Shown here: positions 54,023 through 62,599 of the stretch, in pieces
Numbering within the stretch: the first letter of the stretch is position 1
How the letters are laid out: the number at the start of each line of letters is the position of its first letter
Source: Lysinibacillus louembei
Lineage (GTDB): Bacteria; Bacillota; Bacilli; Bacillales_A; Planococcaceae
Assembly (NCBI RefSeq): GCF_033880585.1
Contig: NZ_CP137624.1
Location: forward strand, 2,949,501 to 3,013,500
Direction: 5' to 3'
DNA: 64,000 nucleotides
The notes under the pieces: generated by a model
Database searches by the model: none
What the model was told of the DNA's origin: nothing
The model's input: the letters and a program-made list of their open reading frames with translations, nothing else
Program-made: the position numbers and the translations under genes

Positions 54023-54041
54023 GATAATTTTCAAAATTATC
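54023..54041 (+). promoter_or_regulatory. Perfect 9-bp inverted repeat upstream of methyltransferase
   Basis: GATAATTTT and AAAATTATC flank one C. The site lies 27 bp before the small upstream ORF and could be an operator. Confidence 0.4.
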
Positions 54042-54068
54042 AAGACTACTAGTGAAGGAGTGCTTACG

Positions 54069-54134
54069 ATGACAACAACATTCAACATTCGTTTAAATAA
54101 ATATACTTATAACAGGAGGATTCTTTTATGTTAG
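54069..54134 (+). CDS. Short upstream ORF overlapping methyltransferase start
   Basis: GAAGGAG precedes an ATG that encodes MTTTFNIRLNKYTYNRRILL plus Cys, 21 aa. Its stop (54132-54134) overlaps the first codons of the methyltransferase, whose AGGAGG lies inside this ORF. It may couple translation. Confidence 0.45.
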   Translation: MTTTFNIRLNKYTYNRRILLC

Positions 54135-54751
54135 ACAAATTAGGCTTTGACCATTGGGCAGATTATTACGAAAAAACGGTATCGGAGGCGGAAGCAAGCA
54201 ATCGCTATCCTTTTGCGGGCTATGATAGTTTGCTCGCTATGATTTGTGAGCGCATCGCACCTAATCATACGATTTTAGATGCAGGTGTCGGTACAGGAAC
54301 ACTTGCGAAAAAGCTGTATGATGTAGGTAATCCCGTTACTGCCTTTGATTTCTCGACTAAAATGGTTGATGCTGCAAAGGAAAAAATGCCAAATGCCCAT
54401 ATCTTTGAATGGGATTTAGCAAAAGGTATGCCATCAGCACAGCTTGATTCACAATTTGATGCAATCATATGTACATATGTGTTGCATCATTTTACAACTC
54501 AAGAAAAAGTAACGCTTATTGAGCAAATGTGCGAGTATTTAACAACGTCAGGCTGTTTATATATTGGCGACATCTCTTTTATGACAGCGGAGCATCTTGA
54601 AACATGCAAGCAGGCGCATCTGAACAGCTGGGATCACGATGAATTTTATTTTGTCGAACAGACAATTTATCCAATGTTAACGGAGAAATACAATGTTCAA
54701 TATGAGCAAATCTCTCATTGCGGTGGACTATACATTGTGTCACTGAAATAA
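54128..54751 (+). CDS. SAM-dependent methyltransferase, YrrT-like
   Basis: A 207-aa class I methyltransferase: ILDAGVGTGTLAKKL (AdoMet loop), VTAFDFSTKMVDAA, FDAIICTYVLHHFT. It resembles Bacillus YrrT but the usual mtn/cysteine genes are not beside it. AGGAGG precedes the ATG. Confidence 0.85.
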   Translation: MLDKLGFDHWADYYEKTVSEAEASNRYPFAGYDSLLAMICERIAPNHTILDAGVGTGTLAKKLYDVGNPVTAFDFSTKMVDAAKEKMPNAHIFEWDLAKGMPSAQLDSQFDAIICTYVLHHFTTQEKVTLIEQMCEYLTTSGCLYIGDISFMTAEHLETCKQAHLNSWDHDEFYFVEQTIYPMLTEKYNVQYEQISHCGGLYIVSLK

Positions 54752-54828
54752 TTCGTTGAGCGAATTTAGCCATTGGATGAGCGAATCACAAACTAGCCCT
54801 GAAAATCGAAAATTTTCAGGGCTTTTTT

Positions 54829-55248
54829 CTAATAATATGAGCCTTGTCTGCGATGGTCACTACCGCCAAAAATGAATACAATAAGCAAGCCTATTATAAG
54901 AAGTCCTGACATTTTTTGCAGTAAATAAAAAATGAAAATAAGAGAAAATAGCGCAAGCAATATGCCGAGTACAATATTAACCCACTTTTCCCCTTCTGGA
55001 TATTCATATTGCCAATTTCGCTTGAAGGTAGGCCTTATCCAAACAAATGCCATAATAGCAAGACCAAGCAAAGACATTAAATTTAGCAAGACAGTTGCAT
55101 ACTCTGCATTTTGTAGCAAGCCTAGCACACCATCGAGCGACACTACCTCCAGCTTTTGATAATTGGCAATGGTCACAATGCCTACAACAATAAACAAAGC
55201 AGTCAACAAAGTTTTTACTGGTTGAATACGCAATGTTTTCATCATCAT
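54829..55248 (-). CDS. Membrane protein, 139 aa
   Basis: About four hydrophobic helices and a basic C-terminus (GGSDHRRQGSYY). It is the last gene of a three-gene membrane operon. GGAGGG lies before a run of three ATG codons, so the exact start is uncertain by a few residues. Function unknown. Confidence 0.7.
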   Translation of the reverse strand: MMMKTLRIQPVKTLLTALFIVVGIVTIANYQKLEVVSLDGVLGLLQNAEYATVLLNLMSLLGLAIMAFVWIRPTFKRNWQYEYPEGEKWVNIVLGILLALFSLIFIFYLLQKMSGLLIIGLLIVFIFGGSDHRRQGSYY

Positions 55249-55257
55249 ATGTCCCTC

Positions 55258-55983
55258 CTATTCTAGCAATTCCTCCGTAACGCTTATAATATAATGAAAC
55301 TGATTTGTGCCAAAGCCTGTTGCGTAACCATGCTGGTCAGCTTCGTGAGGCACTGCTTCTTTATAAACATATTTTGCATAAAATTGAGGTGGTTCCTGAT
55401 AAGTAAATGTGTTAAACCAAGATGGCTGCGCTTCAAATTGATACTGATTTAGCTGATGAAGCGTTTCACTAAATGCTTGCGACATTGGCTGTACGCCATA
55501 ATGTTGATTAAGATGAAGCGTTTCCTTCAATTGAATTTGCGGAACGTAGTGCTGATGACCAGTGCTGACAAAAGCGTTGCGCTTCCTCAATAAATAGATG
55601 TCCACGCTGTCAATCGCATCCTTTGGGAAATGCCAAACGAATACAATGGAACGAGGATCGTTCGCATCCAGCTGCCAGCCATGCATAAATGTACTGCTCC
55701 CAATGCGAACATAGTCGATTTGCCACTTTCCCTTCCTCCATTGATACAAAAGAGAAGCTTGTTGGCCATCTTCAGCTAAGATGGGGACAAAATAATGGCT
55801 GTCATCAACTCGGATAATATCTTCAACCGATTGAACTGTGATAGTAGGCTCAAATTGTTTGAGCTGCTGGATGATTTCGGTTTGTTGCACAAAGGCCTGT
55901 GGCTTGGAAAGATAAAATCTGTAGGCAGCAAAGCTGATGATTAATAAAAGTAGTACCATTAATGCAACACGTTTTTTAGTCAT
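55258..55983 (-). CDS. Membrane-anchored protein, 241 aa
   Basis: One N-terminal helix (VALMVLLLLIISFAAYRFYL) then an extracytoplasmic domain with no recognised family. The ATG at 55983 follows GGGGGGAAT and overlaps the preceding gene by 8 bp. Second of three operon genes. Function unknown. Confidence 0.7.
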   Translation of the reverse strand: MTKKRVALMVLLLLIISFAAYRFYLSKPQAFVQQTEIIQQLKQFEPTITVQSVEDIIRVDDSHYFVPILAEDGQQASLLYQWRKGKWQIDYVRIGSSTFMHGWQLDANDPRSIVFVWHFPKDAIDSVDIYLLRKRNAFVSTGHQHYVPQIQLKETLHLNQHYGVQPMSQAFSETLHQLNQYQFEAQPSWFNTFTYQEPPQFYAKYVYKEAVPHEADQHGYATGFGTNQFHYIISVTEELLE

Positions 55984-56686
55984 CTGTATTCCCCCCGCCA
56001 ATCATTGAATCTTTCAAATAAAAGTAAAACTGCTTCCCTTTATTTATCACAAGGAAACCTTTGCCATTTGCCTCTACAAAAATAGTAGGCTGTATGCCAC
56101 TGCCCTGTTTAGCTTGTGTGTCGAGAAGTAGGTAAGGGAATTTTTCTTGTACTGGTGTCGTTTGCTCAAATACAATTTCATTGTACCAATCAAACACATC
56201 ATAGGACTCACTTGGAACTGCTATGATCCCCTCAAAGCTTTGTGGTAAATGAAGCTTGGGCGATGCTTGTGCAGATGGATGAACCGCTAGCAATTGTGCA
56301 TCCTTTACATCTGCTAAGTAGATTGATAGTTCATCTGTTGGATAAAAGAAGCTGCTAAGCAAATGGTTCAGCAAAAATGATAGTACAAATAAATAATTCG
56401 CAAAAAAGCCAAGCCATGCAAATTTTCGATACGTTGCCCAGCTCCCACGATGACGTAAAATGGCCCATAACACCCACAACCCTAAAGGCAATACCGCGAT
56501 TTGGACCGGCTCATCGAAAAGCGTCCACGTCAGGGATAGGGAAGATAAGCCAACGAACACTGCAATAGTGGCTTTCCAAATTTGGGGTTTCTGCTCCTGC
56601 TTTTTATAAATTTTAATCATAGCTGCGATAATCACTAGCCAGCAAATGATTGTGAGCAACCATTCTATAATGCTTATATTCCACAA
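55976..56686 (-). CDS. Membrane protein, 236 aa
   Basis: Four N-terminal helices (residues ~5-115) and a C-terminal soluble domain. First gene of the three-gene operon, starting at TTG after a weak GGGG site. No family recognised. The overlaps suggest that the three proteins work together. Confidence 0.7.
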   Translation of the reverse strand: MWNISIIEWLLTIICWLVIIAAMIKIYKKQEQKPQIWKATIAVFVGLSSLSLTWTLFDEPVQIAVLPLGLWVLWAILRHRGSWATYRKFAWLGFFANYLFVLSFLLNHLLSSFFYPTDELSIYLADVKDAQLLAVHPSAQASPKLHLPQSFEGIIAVPSESYDVFDWYNEIVFEQTTPVQEKFPYLLLDTQAKQGSGIQPTIFVEANGKGFLVINKGKQFYFYLKDSMIGGGNTDD

Positions 56687-56748
56687 AAGTAATACCCCAT
56701 TTCATAGTAAAACTAACCTAATTATACCAGATTTTATTTATTTAAAAA

Positions 56749-56778
56749 TGGCTATTGAAAGCTTCTTTTCAATAGCCA
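56749..56778 (-). terminator. Terminator of NUDIX gene
   Basis: TGGCTATTGAAA pairs with TTTCAATAGCCA, followed on the minus strand by TTTTT. Confidence 0.85.
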
Positions 56779-56787
56779 CATTTTTAT

Positions 56788-57333
56788 TTATTTGCCTAAC
56801 TGTCTTCTCGCTAAATAATAGGCGTTCACAGTAAATAATTGAGTGTTGATTTGATTGTTTTGTACTAGTTGCTCGAATTCATCAAAATTCAATAAAACAA
56901 TTTCGATTTCTTCCGTATTATCTAGTTGCTGGTCGCTTGCTTGATATGCATCAACAATTAAAAATGTAGCTATTTTATTCGTTTGTGTGGCAGGATTAAC
57001 AAAAAACTCCCCTAGCTTCACAGGCTGTATATCTGATGTATAGCCTGTCTCCTCACGCACTTCGCGTAAAATGCCCTGTTCGAAGGTTTCTCCCTGTTCC
57101 ATTTTTCCTGCGGGTACTTCCACAAAAAAATCATCTGCTGCATAGCGATATTGCTTCACGAGGACGATTTGCTGCTCCTTTGTTATGACAACAGCATTGA
57201 CCCAGTCCGCATATTCATTAACATAATAGTCTTGAATGACAAAGCCATTTGGTAACTCACACCGATCCTTTCGCAAATGACCAAAGTTTGATTGATACAC
57301 ATACTCAGAGCTTTGCGTAATCCATTTTTTCAC
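56788..57333 (-). CDS. NUDIX hydrolase, ADP-ribose pyrophosphatase-like
   Basis: A 181-aa protein with the full Nudix box (GKMEQGETFEQGILREVREE then TGY) and the upstream VEVPAG. It resembles NudF-type ADP-ribose pyrophosphatases. Length fits the family. Monocistronic. Confidence 0.9.
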   Translation of the reverse strand: MKKWITQSSEYVYQSNFGHLRKDRCELPNGFVIQDYYVNEYADWVNAVVITKEQQIVLVKQYRYAADDFFVEVPAGKMEQGETFEQGILREVREETGYTSDIQPVKLGEFFVNPATQTNKIATFLIVDAYQASDQQLDNTEEIEIVLLNFDEFEQLVQNNQINTQLFTVNAYYLARRQLGK

Positions 57334-57389
57334 AGACTTCTCCTCTTTCTATCATACAATTTTCATTTATCATACTATATTTCCATATA

Positions 57390-57938
57390 TTAATAAATCG
57401 GTCGAGTAAACGCTGGTTGCCAAATGCTCTTTGCATTTTTGCGCATGGTGATAGTCGTTTCCTCCCCTGTCATAGGAGAAAAGAATGTAATAATGCCTGT
57501 GTCCTCAGATTGCGCTGTAAATGTACCTGCTTCTAAGCCAGCAAATGCCCTTGCACTGCGTAAACGCTCTATTTCCTTTGTAAAATAAGCTTCGCGTACG
57601 AGCTGTGCCTGTTCAATATACTTTCTGATTTCCTTTGTTTCGCGATTGTCCACCGTTGTAAATAAAGCTTTATACATGGCGAAATCTTGCTGCATCTCTG
57701 CTACGACATAAATTTTTGCAATGCTTATTGGGTCAATATTGCGGAATAGCTCTAAGTTATGACTTGCTTTGAAGTCGTCATATAACGCTTTTTCCTCTAA
57801 GCTTAATTCAAATGTTGGCTCAACCTTTGACACACCGATGACTTTGCCTGCAAGCTGTTGCTCAGAAATCGTGGTAATTGTATGACCATTTTCATTATGG
57901 TATAAATATTCGCCATATTGCTCAACGATTTGCTCCAT
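57390..57938 (-). CDS. Uncharacterised 182-aa protein
   Basis: A soluble protein (MEQIVEQYGEYLYHNENGHT...) with charged helical middle part and a beta-like C-terminus (GIITFFSPMTGEETTITM). AAGGAGGTG precedes the ATG. No family recognised. Confidence 0.65.
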   Translation of the reverse strand: MEQIVEQYGEYLYHNENGHTITTISEQQLAGKVIGVSKVEPTFELSLEEKALYDDFKASHNLELFRNIDPISIAKIYVVAEMQQDFAMYKALFTTVDNRETKEIRKYIEQAQLVREAYFTKEIERLRSARAFAGLEAGTFTAQSEDTGIITFFSPMTGEETTITMRKNAKSIWQPAFTRPIY

Positions 57939-58009
57939 ACATCACACCTCCTTCTTTACTTGCTTAGACGTTTGTTAGCTGTAAAATTGTTCAACCTTCA
58001 TCTAAATGT

Positions 58010-58049
58010 CAAAAAAGAAAGTCACCTGTGTCGATGCAACAGGTGACTT
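58010..58049 (-). terminator. Terminator of 69-aa gene
   Basis: AAGTCACCTGT pairs with ACAGGTGACTT, followed on the minus strand by TCTTTTTT. Confidence 0.85.
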
Positions 58050-58088
58050 GATATGCTATAAAAATGGGACTAGAAGATTTATCAGCTT

Positions 58089-58298
58089 CTACTGTTTTTC
58101 ACATGAGATCATTTGGTTTGTCGCTGTTTTTGTAATCGTCAATGTATTGTCATTTGTCCAGCTTTGAAAACATTCTTCGATTAACCGTTGATTTGTCTTA
58201 TGTATATTCGCCAAATCCATCAATTGCAATGCTGTATAGCCTATGATTAGTGCACTTGCCAGTATCGTGATTGCTACTTTGAATTTCGTCTCCTTCAT
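58089..58298 (-). CDS. Small membrane-anchored protein, 69 aa
   Basis: One N-terminal helix (KVAITILASALIIGYTALQL) and a hydrophilic outer part with two Cys (ECF and SCEKQ). The ATG at 58298 is 7 nt after AAAGGGG. Function unknown. Confidence 0.65.
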   Translation of the reverse strand: MKETKFKVAITILASALIIGYTALQLMDLANIHKTNQRLIEECFQSWTNDNTLTITKTATNQMISCEKQ

Positions 58299-58378
58299 CA
58301 ATATGCCCCTTTCCCTAAGCTAGATATTTACATTACATTGTAAATTATCACCAGATGAAATACAATCTTAAATAAAAA

Positions 58379-58422
58379 GGGGCCGACCAGAAAATGAACT
58401 TTCTGGTCGGCTCCGCTTTTTT
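58379..58422. terminator. Strong GC-rich hairpin
   Basis: GCCGACCAGAAA pairs with TTTCTGGTCGGC; the plus strand is followed by TTTTTT and the minus strand by TTTTT. It may terminate the dehydrogenase transcript. Confidence 0.6.
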
Positions 58423-58446
58423 ACATAGTCAATTTTTGATTAAAAT

Positions 58447-58563
58447 TGTGCTCCTGCGGTGGTCATAATAGAGCTTTGCTGCGACGAGTAATCGCAGGAG
58501 CAAATGGTTTTAACTGCGACGAGTAACCGCAGGAGCAAATTGTCACCATCCTCGTCGCAAAGG
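58447..58563. repeat. Mosaic of short GC-rich direct and inverted repeats
   Basis: TGCGACGAGTAAtCGCAGGAGCAAAT occurs twice about 35 bp apart. In front stands GCTCCTGCGG, the complement of CCGCAGGAGC, and behind stands CCTCGTCGCA, the near-complement of TGCGACGAG. The GC-rich block stands out in AT-rich DNA and does not code. Confidence 0.7.
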
Positions 58564-58574
58564 GGGCGTCCATA

Positions 58575-59465
58575 TTATTTTAAGAAATCTGGTTGTTGGT
58601 AGGCTGGGTTTGGATATTTGTAGAAGCCTTCCCCTGTTGCCACGCCTAGTTTACCTTGATCGATTAATTCTGTTTTTAATTTTTCAGCGATTAATTTTGA
58701 CACTTCATCGCCTTGTTCAGCTTTTGCTTTCGTTAAGTTATAAGGTGTTGTCATGCCGATAATATCTAAGAAAGCGAATGGTCCAACTGGCGCACCTGTT
58801 GAAATCATCCAGTTTTTATCGATTGCATGTGGATCAGCTACTTCGTTTGCCCATAAATACTGAGCCGCATTTAAAAATGGCACTAATAGCGTATTTAAAA
58901 TGTAGCCTGGCTGTTCTTTATGAAGGCGGAATGTGACCATGTCGATTGTTTTCGCAAAGTCTTCTACTAAGTCTGCATATTTCGCATCTGTACCCGCATG
59001 TCCCATTACTTCCGCGATATTGTTTTTCCAAATTTCATTGGCAAAGTGCAATGCTAAAAACTTCTCAGGACGACCTGTGTATTCAGCAAATTGGCTTGGT
59101 AGCATTGTCGATGAGTTGGAAGCAAAAACCGTTTTTTCTGGTGCTACTTTGCTTAATTGCGTATAGAAGTTTACTTTAATTTCAACAACTTCAGGTACTG
59201 CCTCGATGATTAAATCCGCCTCTTTCACTGCCTCCGCTAAATCTGCGCTATAAGAAAGGCTAGCAAATGCTTTTTCAGCACGCGCTTGATCGTTAAAATA
59301 TTCCCCGTAAACAGCCGTTAATTTTTCAAAACGCTCTTTAGCTGCTGCTAATGCTTGGTCGTTAATATCGTATACTGTGACATTATAACCAAAAAATGCT
59401 GTTTGAAATGCGATTTGGCTACCTAACACCCCTGAGCCCGCAACTGTAATATGTTTGAATGACAT
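58575..59465 (-). CDS. 3-hydroxyacyl-CoA dehydrogenase (HbdA/MmgB-like)
   Basis: A 296-aa protein: NAD motif VAGSGVLGSQIAFQTA, then VYDIND, SNSSTMLPSQFAEYTGRP, and the catalytic ALHFANE region. The C-terminal domain has PVGPFAFLDIIGMTT. It oxidises 3-hydroxyacyl-CoA in fatty-acid or butyrate metabolism. The ATG at 59465 follows AAGGAGATG. No other beta-oxidation gene lies next to it. Confidence 0.9.
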   Translation of the reverse strand: MSFKHITVAGSGVLGSQIAFQTAFFGYNVTVYDINDQALAAAKERFEKLTAVYGEYFNDQARAEKAFASLSYSADLAEAVKEADLIIEAVPEVVEIKVNFYTQLSKVAPEKTVFASNSSTMLPSQFAEYTGRPEKFLALHFANEIWKNNIAEVMGHAGTDAKYADLVEDFAKTIDMVTFRLHKEQPGYILNTLLVPFLNAAQYLWANEVADPHAIDKNWMISTGAPVGPFAFLDIIGMTTPYNLTKAKAEQGDEVSKLIAEKLKTELIDQGKLGVATGEGFYKYPNPAYQQPDFLK

Positions 59466-59524
59466 ATAAAACATCTCCTTGTAGTTGAATTAATTTTATT
59501 GTACATCTTCTTACACGTAAATTT

Positions 59525-59542
59525 AACCTATAACAATAGGTT
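59525..59542 (-). promoter_or_regulatory. Inverted repeat upstream of dehydrogenase
   Basis: AACCTAT and ATAGGTT flank AACA, 60 bp before the start codon. It may be an operator; no regulator is known. Confidence 0.35.
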
Positions 59543-59802
59543 TTTCTCTTATAAATAGACATACATTTGTAGGTTTAATTATATCCTGCTACCCAACATA
59601 AATTTAGTATGCACTTCCGATTTTTATATCATACGCATTGCCTTTGTTCCCTATTTTACAGTTGTCTATAAATACTACCATTGTTAAAAAAGTTTTCATT
59701 ATTCTGTCTATTATTCCCTTCTTTCCTATGATAGAATAGTCGTGATGTGTTTTTTACAAAAGGGGCTTTTCTCATATAAAAATGGCAACGGGAGTGATTT
59801 TT

Positions 59803-61518
59803 TTGTTTACGGTATTCAAACGAAAAGAAAATGTTCAGGATTTTTTTACAAGAGGTACGGATTTACAAGTGACTGGACGTTTCTATGATATTCTTGCTTT
59901 CAATCATTTTTCACAGCAGGACCAACAAAATTTATTAAAAATTTCACAACATATTCAAGATGCTACCCCATCGTTAGAGCAATTTTTAGTGCGACATTTA
60001 GATGAAATTGCGCCACCGACTGGACATTCGGTATCTAGCCAACAAATTGCTGCGTATTTACAGCGCTTTTTTAATGCCGAGCGGGATAATGACTATGTCA
60101 ATCAGCTTATTAAATTTTTTAATATGCTACGTGAGCAGCGCTTTGAAATAGGCAAATTAGTTGTTGTTTGGAACCAATTATCATTTTATATACTGTCACA
60201 TGTACTACATAAGCAATCTGCTGGAAATGAATTTTTTAAAACGATGGCAGCGGCGATTAATATTGAATTGCAGCTTTTAACAGAGGTTTGTGCTGAGCGT
60301 TTTATGGAGGATGTTATTACAGAAGTAGCCACATTAACAGATGCACATGCGCGCATTATGCATATGAAGGATTTAGTAATAAGCTTAAATAATCAAACGG
60401 AGGAAATTGCCTCCTCTTCTGCTGGGATAGAGGAGCTGACATCTTCCATTGCTGAGGTTGCCCGCACTTCTACGCGCATTGCCGAAAAGACAAGCGAATC
60501 TGTTACTTATGCAGCAAAAGGTCAGCAGGCTATTGAGCATGCCTTACAGGAAATTTTCACGACAGAAGAAACATTTACGACAATTGTTGATGGCTTTACT
60601 AACTTGCAAAAATATGTGGATGATATCGAGCAAGTTGTCATTTTAATTAATCAAATTGCGGACCAAACAAATTTATTAGCGCTTAATGCATCGATTGAGG
60701 CAGCGCGTGCAGGCGAGCATGGCAAAGGCTTTGCAGTCGTTGCACAGGAAGTACGCAAGCTCGCTGAGGGAACAGTATCAGCTTTAGAGGAAGTCTCTCA
60801 TAATGTCCATGCATTGAAATCGTATTCAAATTCCGTTTCACAATCGATTAAAGAAACGACGCTGACGATTAAAGAAGCAACTACTGAGGCGAAACAATCA
60901 TTGCCACTTTTAGCCTCCATTGTGGAAGCAATTGAAGGCATTGATGCGGATGTGACAAATACTGCCGCTATTTCACAGCAACAGGCAGCAGCACTTGATG
61001 ATATGTCTGCCCGCATTGCAGATATTGCAAGCATTCAAGAGGATGTTCAAAACTTTAGTGATGTTACATCACAGGATATTCATTATTTAGGAAAGGAAAT
61101 TAATCGTTTCCGTTCAGAGCTAACAAGCAATTATAATGTGACATTATCCAGTATCTCATTATTACAATTATCGAAAGCCGACCATATTTTATGGAAATGG
61201 CGTGTTTATAATATGTTCTTAGGCTTAGAATATTTACAGCCAAGCGATGTGTCCTCACATAAAGAATGCCGTCTTGGCAAATGGTATGCAGATGAGCAAA
61301 CACAGCGTCGTTTAGGCTCACATCAATCATTTATCGAGCTAGATTACTACCATGAGCAAGTTCATCTATTTGCGAAAAAGGCTGTAGAGGCGTACAATAA
61401 TGGTAATATCCAAATTGCGGATGACTGCTTACAAGAAATTAATCAAGCGTCAGAGAAAGTGCTGCATTATATTAATGATTTAATTGCAATACTTTCGAAG
61501 GAAAGACAATCTATTTAA
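59803..61518 (+). CDS. Globin-coupled chemoreceptor with CZB domain, non-heme type
   Basis: A 571-aa cytosolic receptor without membrane segments. N-terminal globin-sensor fold (about residues 20-165), a methyl-accepting signalling domain with the tip [20 protein letters not shown], and a C-terminal CZB zinc-binding domain ([32 protein letters not shown]). The proximal heme His of HemAT (IGKIHVRIGL) is Val here ([11 protein letters not shown]), so heme binding is unlikely. The TTG at 59803 is 8 nt after GGGAG. It may sense zinc or redox through CZB. Confidence 0.85.
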   Translation: MFTVFKRKENVQDFFTRGTDLQVTGRFYDILAFNHFSQQDQQNLLKISQHIQDATPSLEQFLVRHLDEIAPPTGHSVSSQQIAAYLQRFFNAERDNDYVNQLIKFFNMLREQRFEIGKLVVVWNQLSFYILSHVLHKQSAGNEFFKTMAAAINIELQLLTEVCAERFMEDVITEVATLTDAHARIMHMKDLVISLNNQTEEIASSSAGIEELTSSIAEVARTSTRIAEKTSESVTYAAKGQQAIEHALQEIFTTEETFTTIVDGFTNLQKYVDDIEQVVILINQIADQTNLLALNASIEAARAGEHGKGFAVVAQEVRKLAEGTVSALEEVSHNVHALKSYSNSVSQSIKETTLTIKEATTEAKQSLPLLASIVEAIEGIDADVTNTAAISQQQAAALDDMSARIADIASIQEDVQNFSDVTSQDIHYLGKEINRFRSELTSNYNVTLSSISLLQLSKADHILWKWRVYNMFLGLEYLQPSDVSSHKECRLGKWYADEQTQRRLGSHQSFIELDYYHEQVHLFAKKAVEAYNNGNIQIADDCLQEINQASEKVLHYINDLIAILSKERQSI

Positions 61519-61535
61519 AGGAGTGTCGATTCACG

Positions 61536-61814
61536 ATGAAACGTGCACGTGTGATATTTTCTGGAGATGCTACTGGAACGGGACATCGCTTTTTTGTTAA
61601 ACAAAAAGCACTTGAGCTTGGCTTAAAAGGTTATTGCGTATTAAATGAACAAAATAATATCGAAGCCGAGATTGAAGGCACTACTCCCGCTGTAGATGAA
61701 TTTATTCAATTTGTTCAACAAGGTGTGAGCCTACAAGCGCAATCAAACCGTTTTACATTGGAAGTTTTTGATGACTTAAAAGGCTATAAAACGATGAAAA
61801 CAGATATTATATAA
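61536..61814 (+). CDS. Acylphosphatase-like protein
   Basis: A 92-aa acylphosphatase fold. The usual GVGFR loop reads GTGHRFF, keeping the phosphate-binding Arg, and the Asn of the family is in YCVLNEQNN. It would hydrolyse acyl phosphates. It lies 17 bp after the chemoreceptor gene with AAAGGAGTG and is probably co-transcribed. Confidence 0.8.
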   Translation: MKRARVIFSGDATGTGHRFFVKQKALELGLKGYCVLNEQNNIEAEIEGTTPAVDEFIQFVQQGVSLQAQSNRFTLEVFDDLKGYKTMKTDII

Positions 61815-61824
61815 GCTTCGGTTT

Positions 61825-61854
61825 GTAGACAAAGTCAGCAAAGGCTTTGTCTAC
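61825..61854 (+). terminator. Hairpin after acylphosphatase gene
   Basis: GTAGACAAAG pairs with CTTTGTCTAC, then ATTTATTTT. Confidence 0.65.
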
Positions 61855-61955
61855 ATTTATTTTCATCCTTTTCAACGTTAAAATTTGAAGGTGGATGAAA
61901 CTTTTTGTCAGCTAGCTCGTATTTAGTAGTAACAATCTATTAAGGAGGTACGAAA

Positions 61956-62597
61956 ATGCTTAGCACAATGAATTTTATCAATCGACATGGACTAAGCTTA
62001 ATCATTAGCTTTGCTGTATTTATTATCACAGTGATTAATTTTGATTTAGGCATTTTTATCGTGCCGCTGTTAACCATCACAAGCTATTATGCAAGTAATA
62101 AAGGGATGTTAGCATGGCAAAAGGCGAAGCGCAGCAAAATGCTTGGCTTAACACGCTCAGAATATAGACATATTGAACACCATCTTAAACAGGCAAAAAG
62201 TGAATCAACACAGCTTATGCAGCAATATGTGCGCGTCCGCTCTGTACGTTCATTTAAATTAATTAATGAAATGAATAAGCTCGCAAAACGCATTATCAAT
62301 ATTGTGCAAACAAATCCGCAAAAATTTTATGCGGTGGAGGATTTCTTCTATTCTCATCTGCCATCTGCGGTACAATTAATAGATAAGTACACATTATTAA
62401 CAAAAGAGCAAGTTGGCGGAACAGATATCCATTTAGCATTAGAGGAAACACGCAAAACGCTAAAGGAGCTTTATGTCACAATGGAAGATGACTTAAAGCT
62501 TGCATTAAGCTCAGATATTGAGCATTTAAAGCTTGAGCTTGATTTTGCAAAGCTTGAAAACAAAAAAAGGAAAGATCGTTTAATCGGTGGTGAATAA
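61956..62597 (+). CDS. xpaC: XpaC family membrane protein
   Basis: A 213-aa protein with two N-terminal helices (LSLIISFAVFIITVINF and LGIFIVPLLTITSYY) and a long helical cytosolic part (RIINIVQTNPQKFYAVEDFFYSHLP). It matches XpaC, linked to 5-bromo-4-chloroindolyl phosphate hydrolysis. In Bacillus it pairs with the TelA-like gene, as here with a 2-bp gap. AAGGAGG precedes the ATG. Confidence 0.9.
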   Translation: MLSTMNFINRHGLSLIISFAVFIITVINFDLGIFIVPLLTITSYYASNKGMLAWQKAKRSKMLGLTRSEYRHIEHHLKQAKSESTQLMQQYVRVRSVRSFKLINEMNKLAKRIINIVQTNPQKFYAVEDFFYSHLPSAVQLIDKYTLLTKEQVGGTDIHLALEETRKTLKELYVTMEDDLKLALSSDIEHLKLELDFAKLENKKRKDRLIGGE

Positions 62598-62599
62598 TC

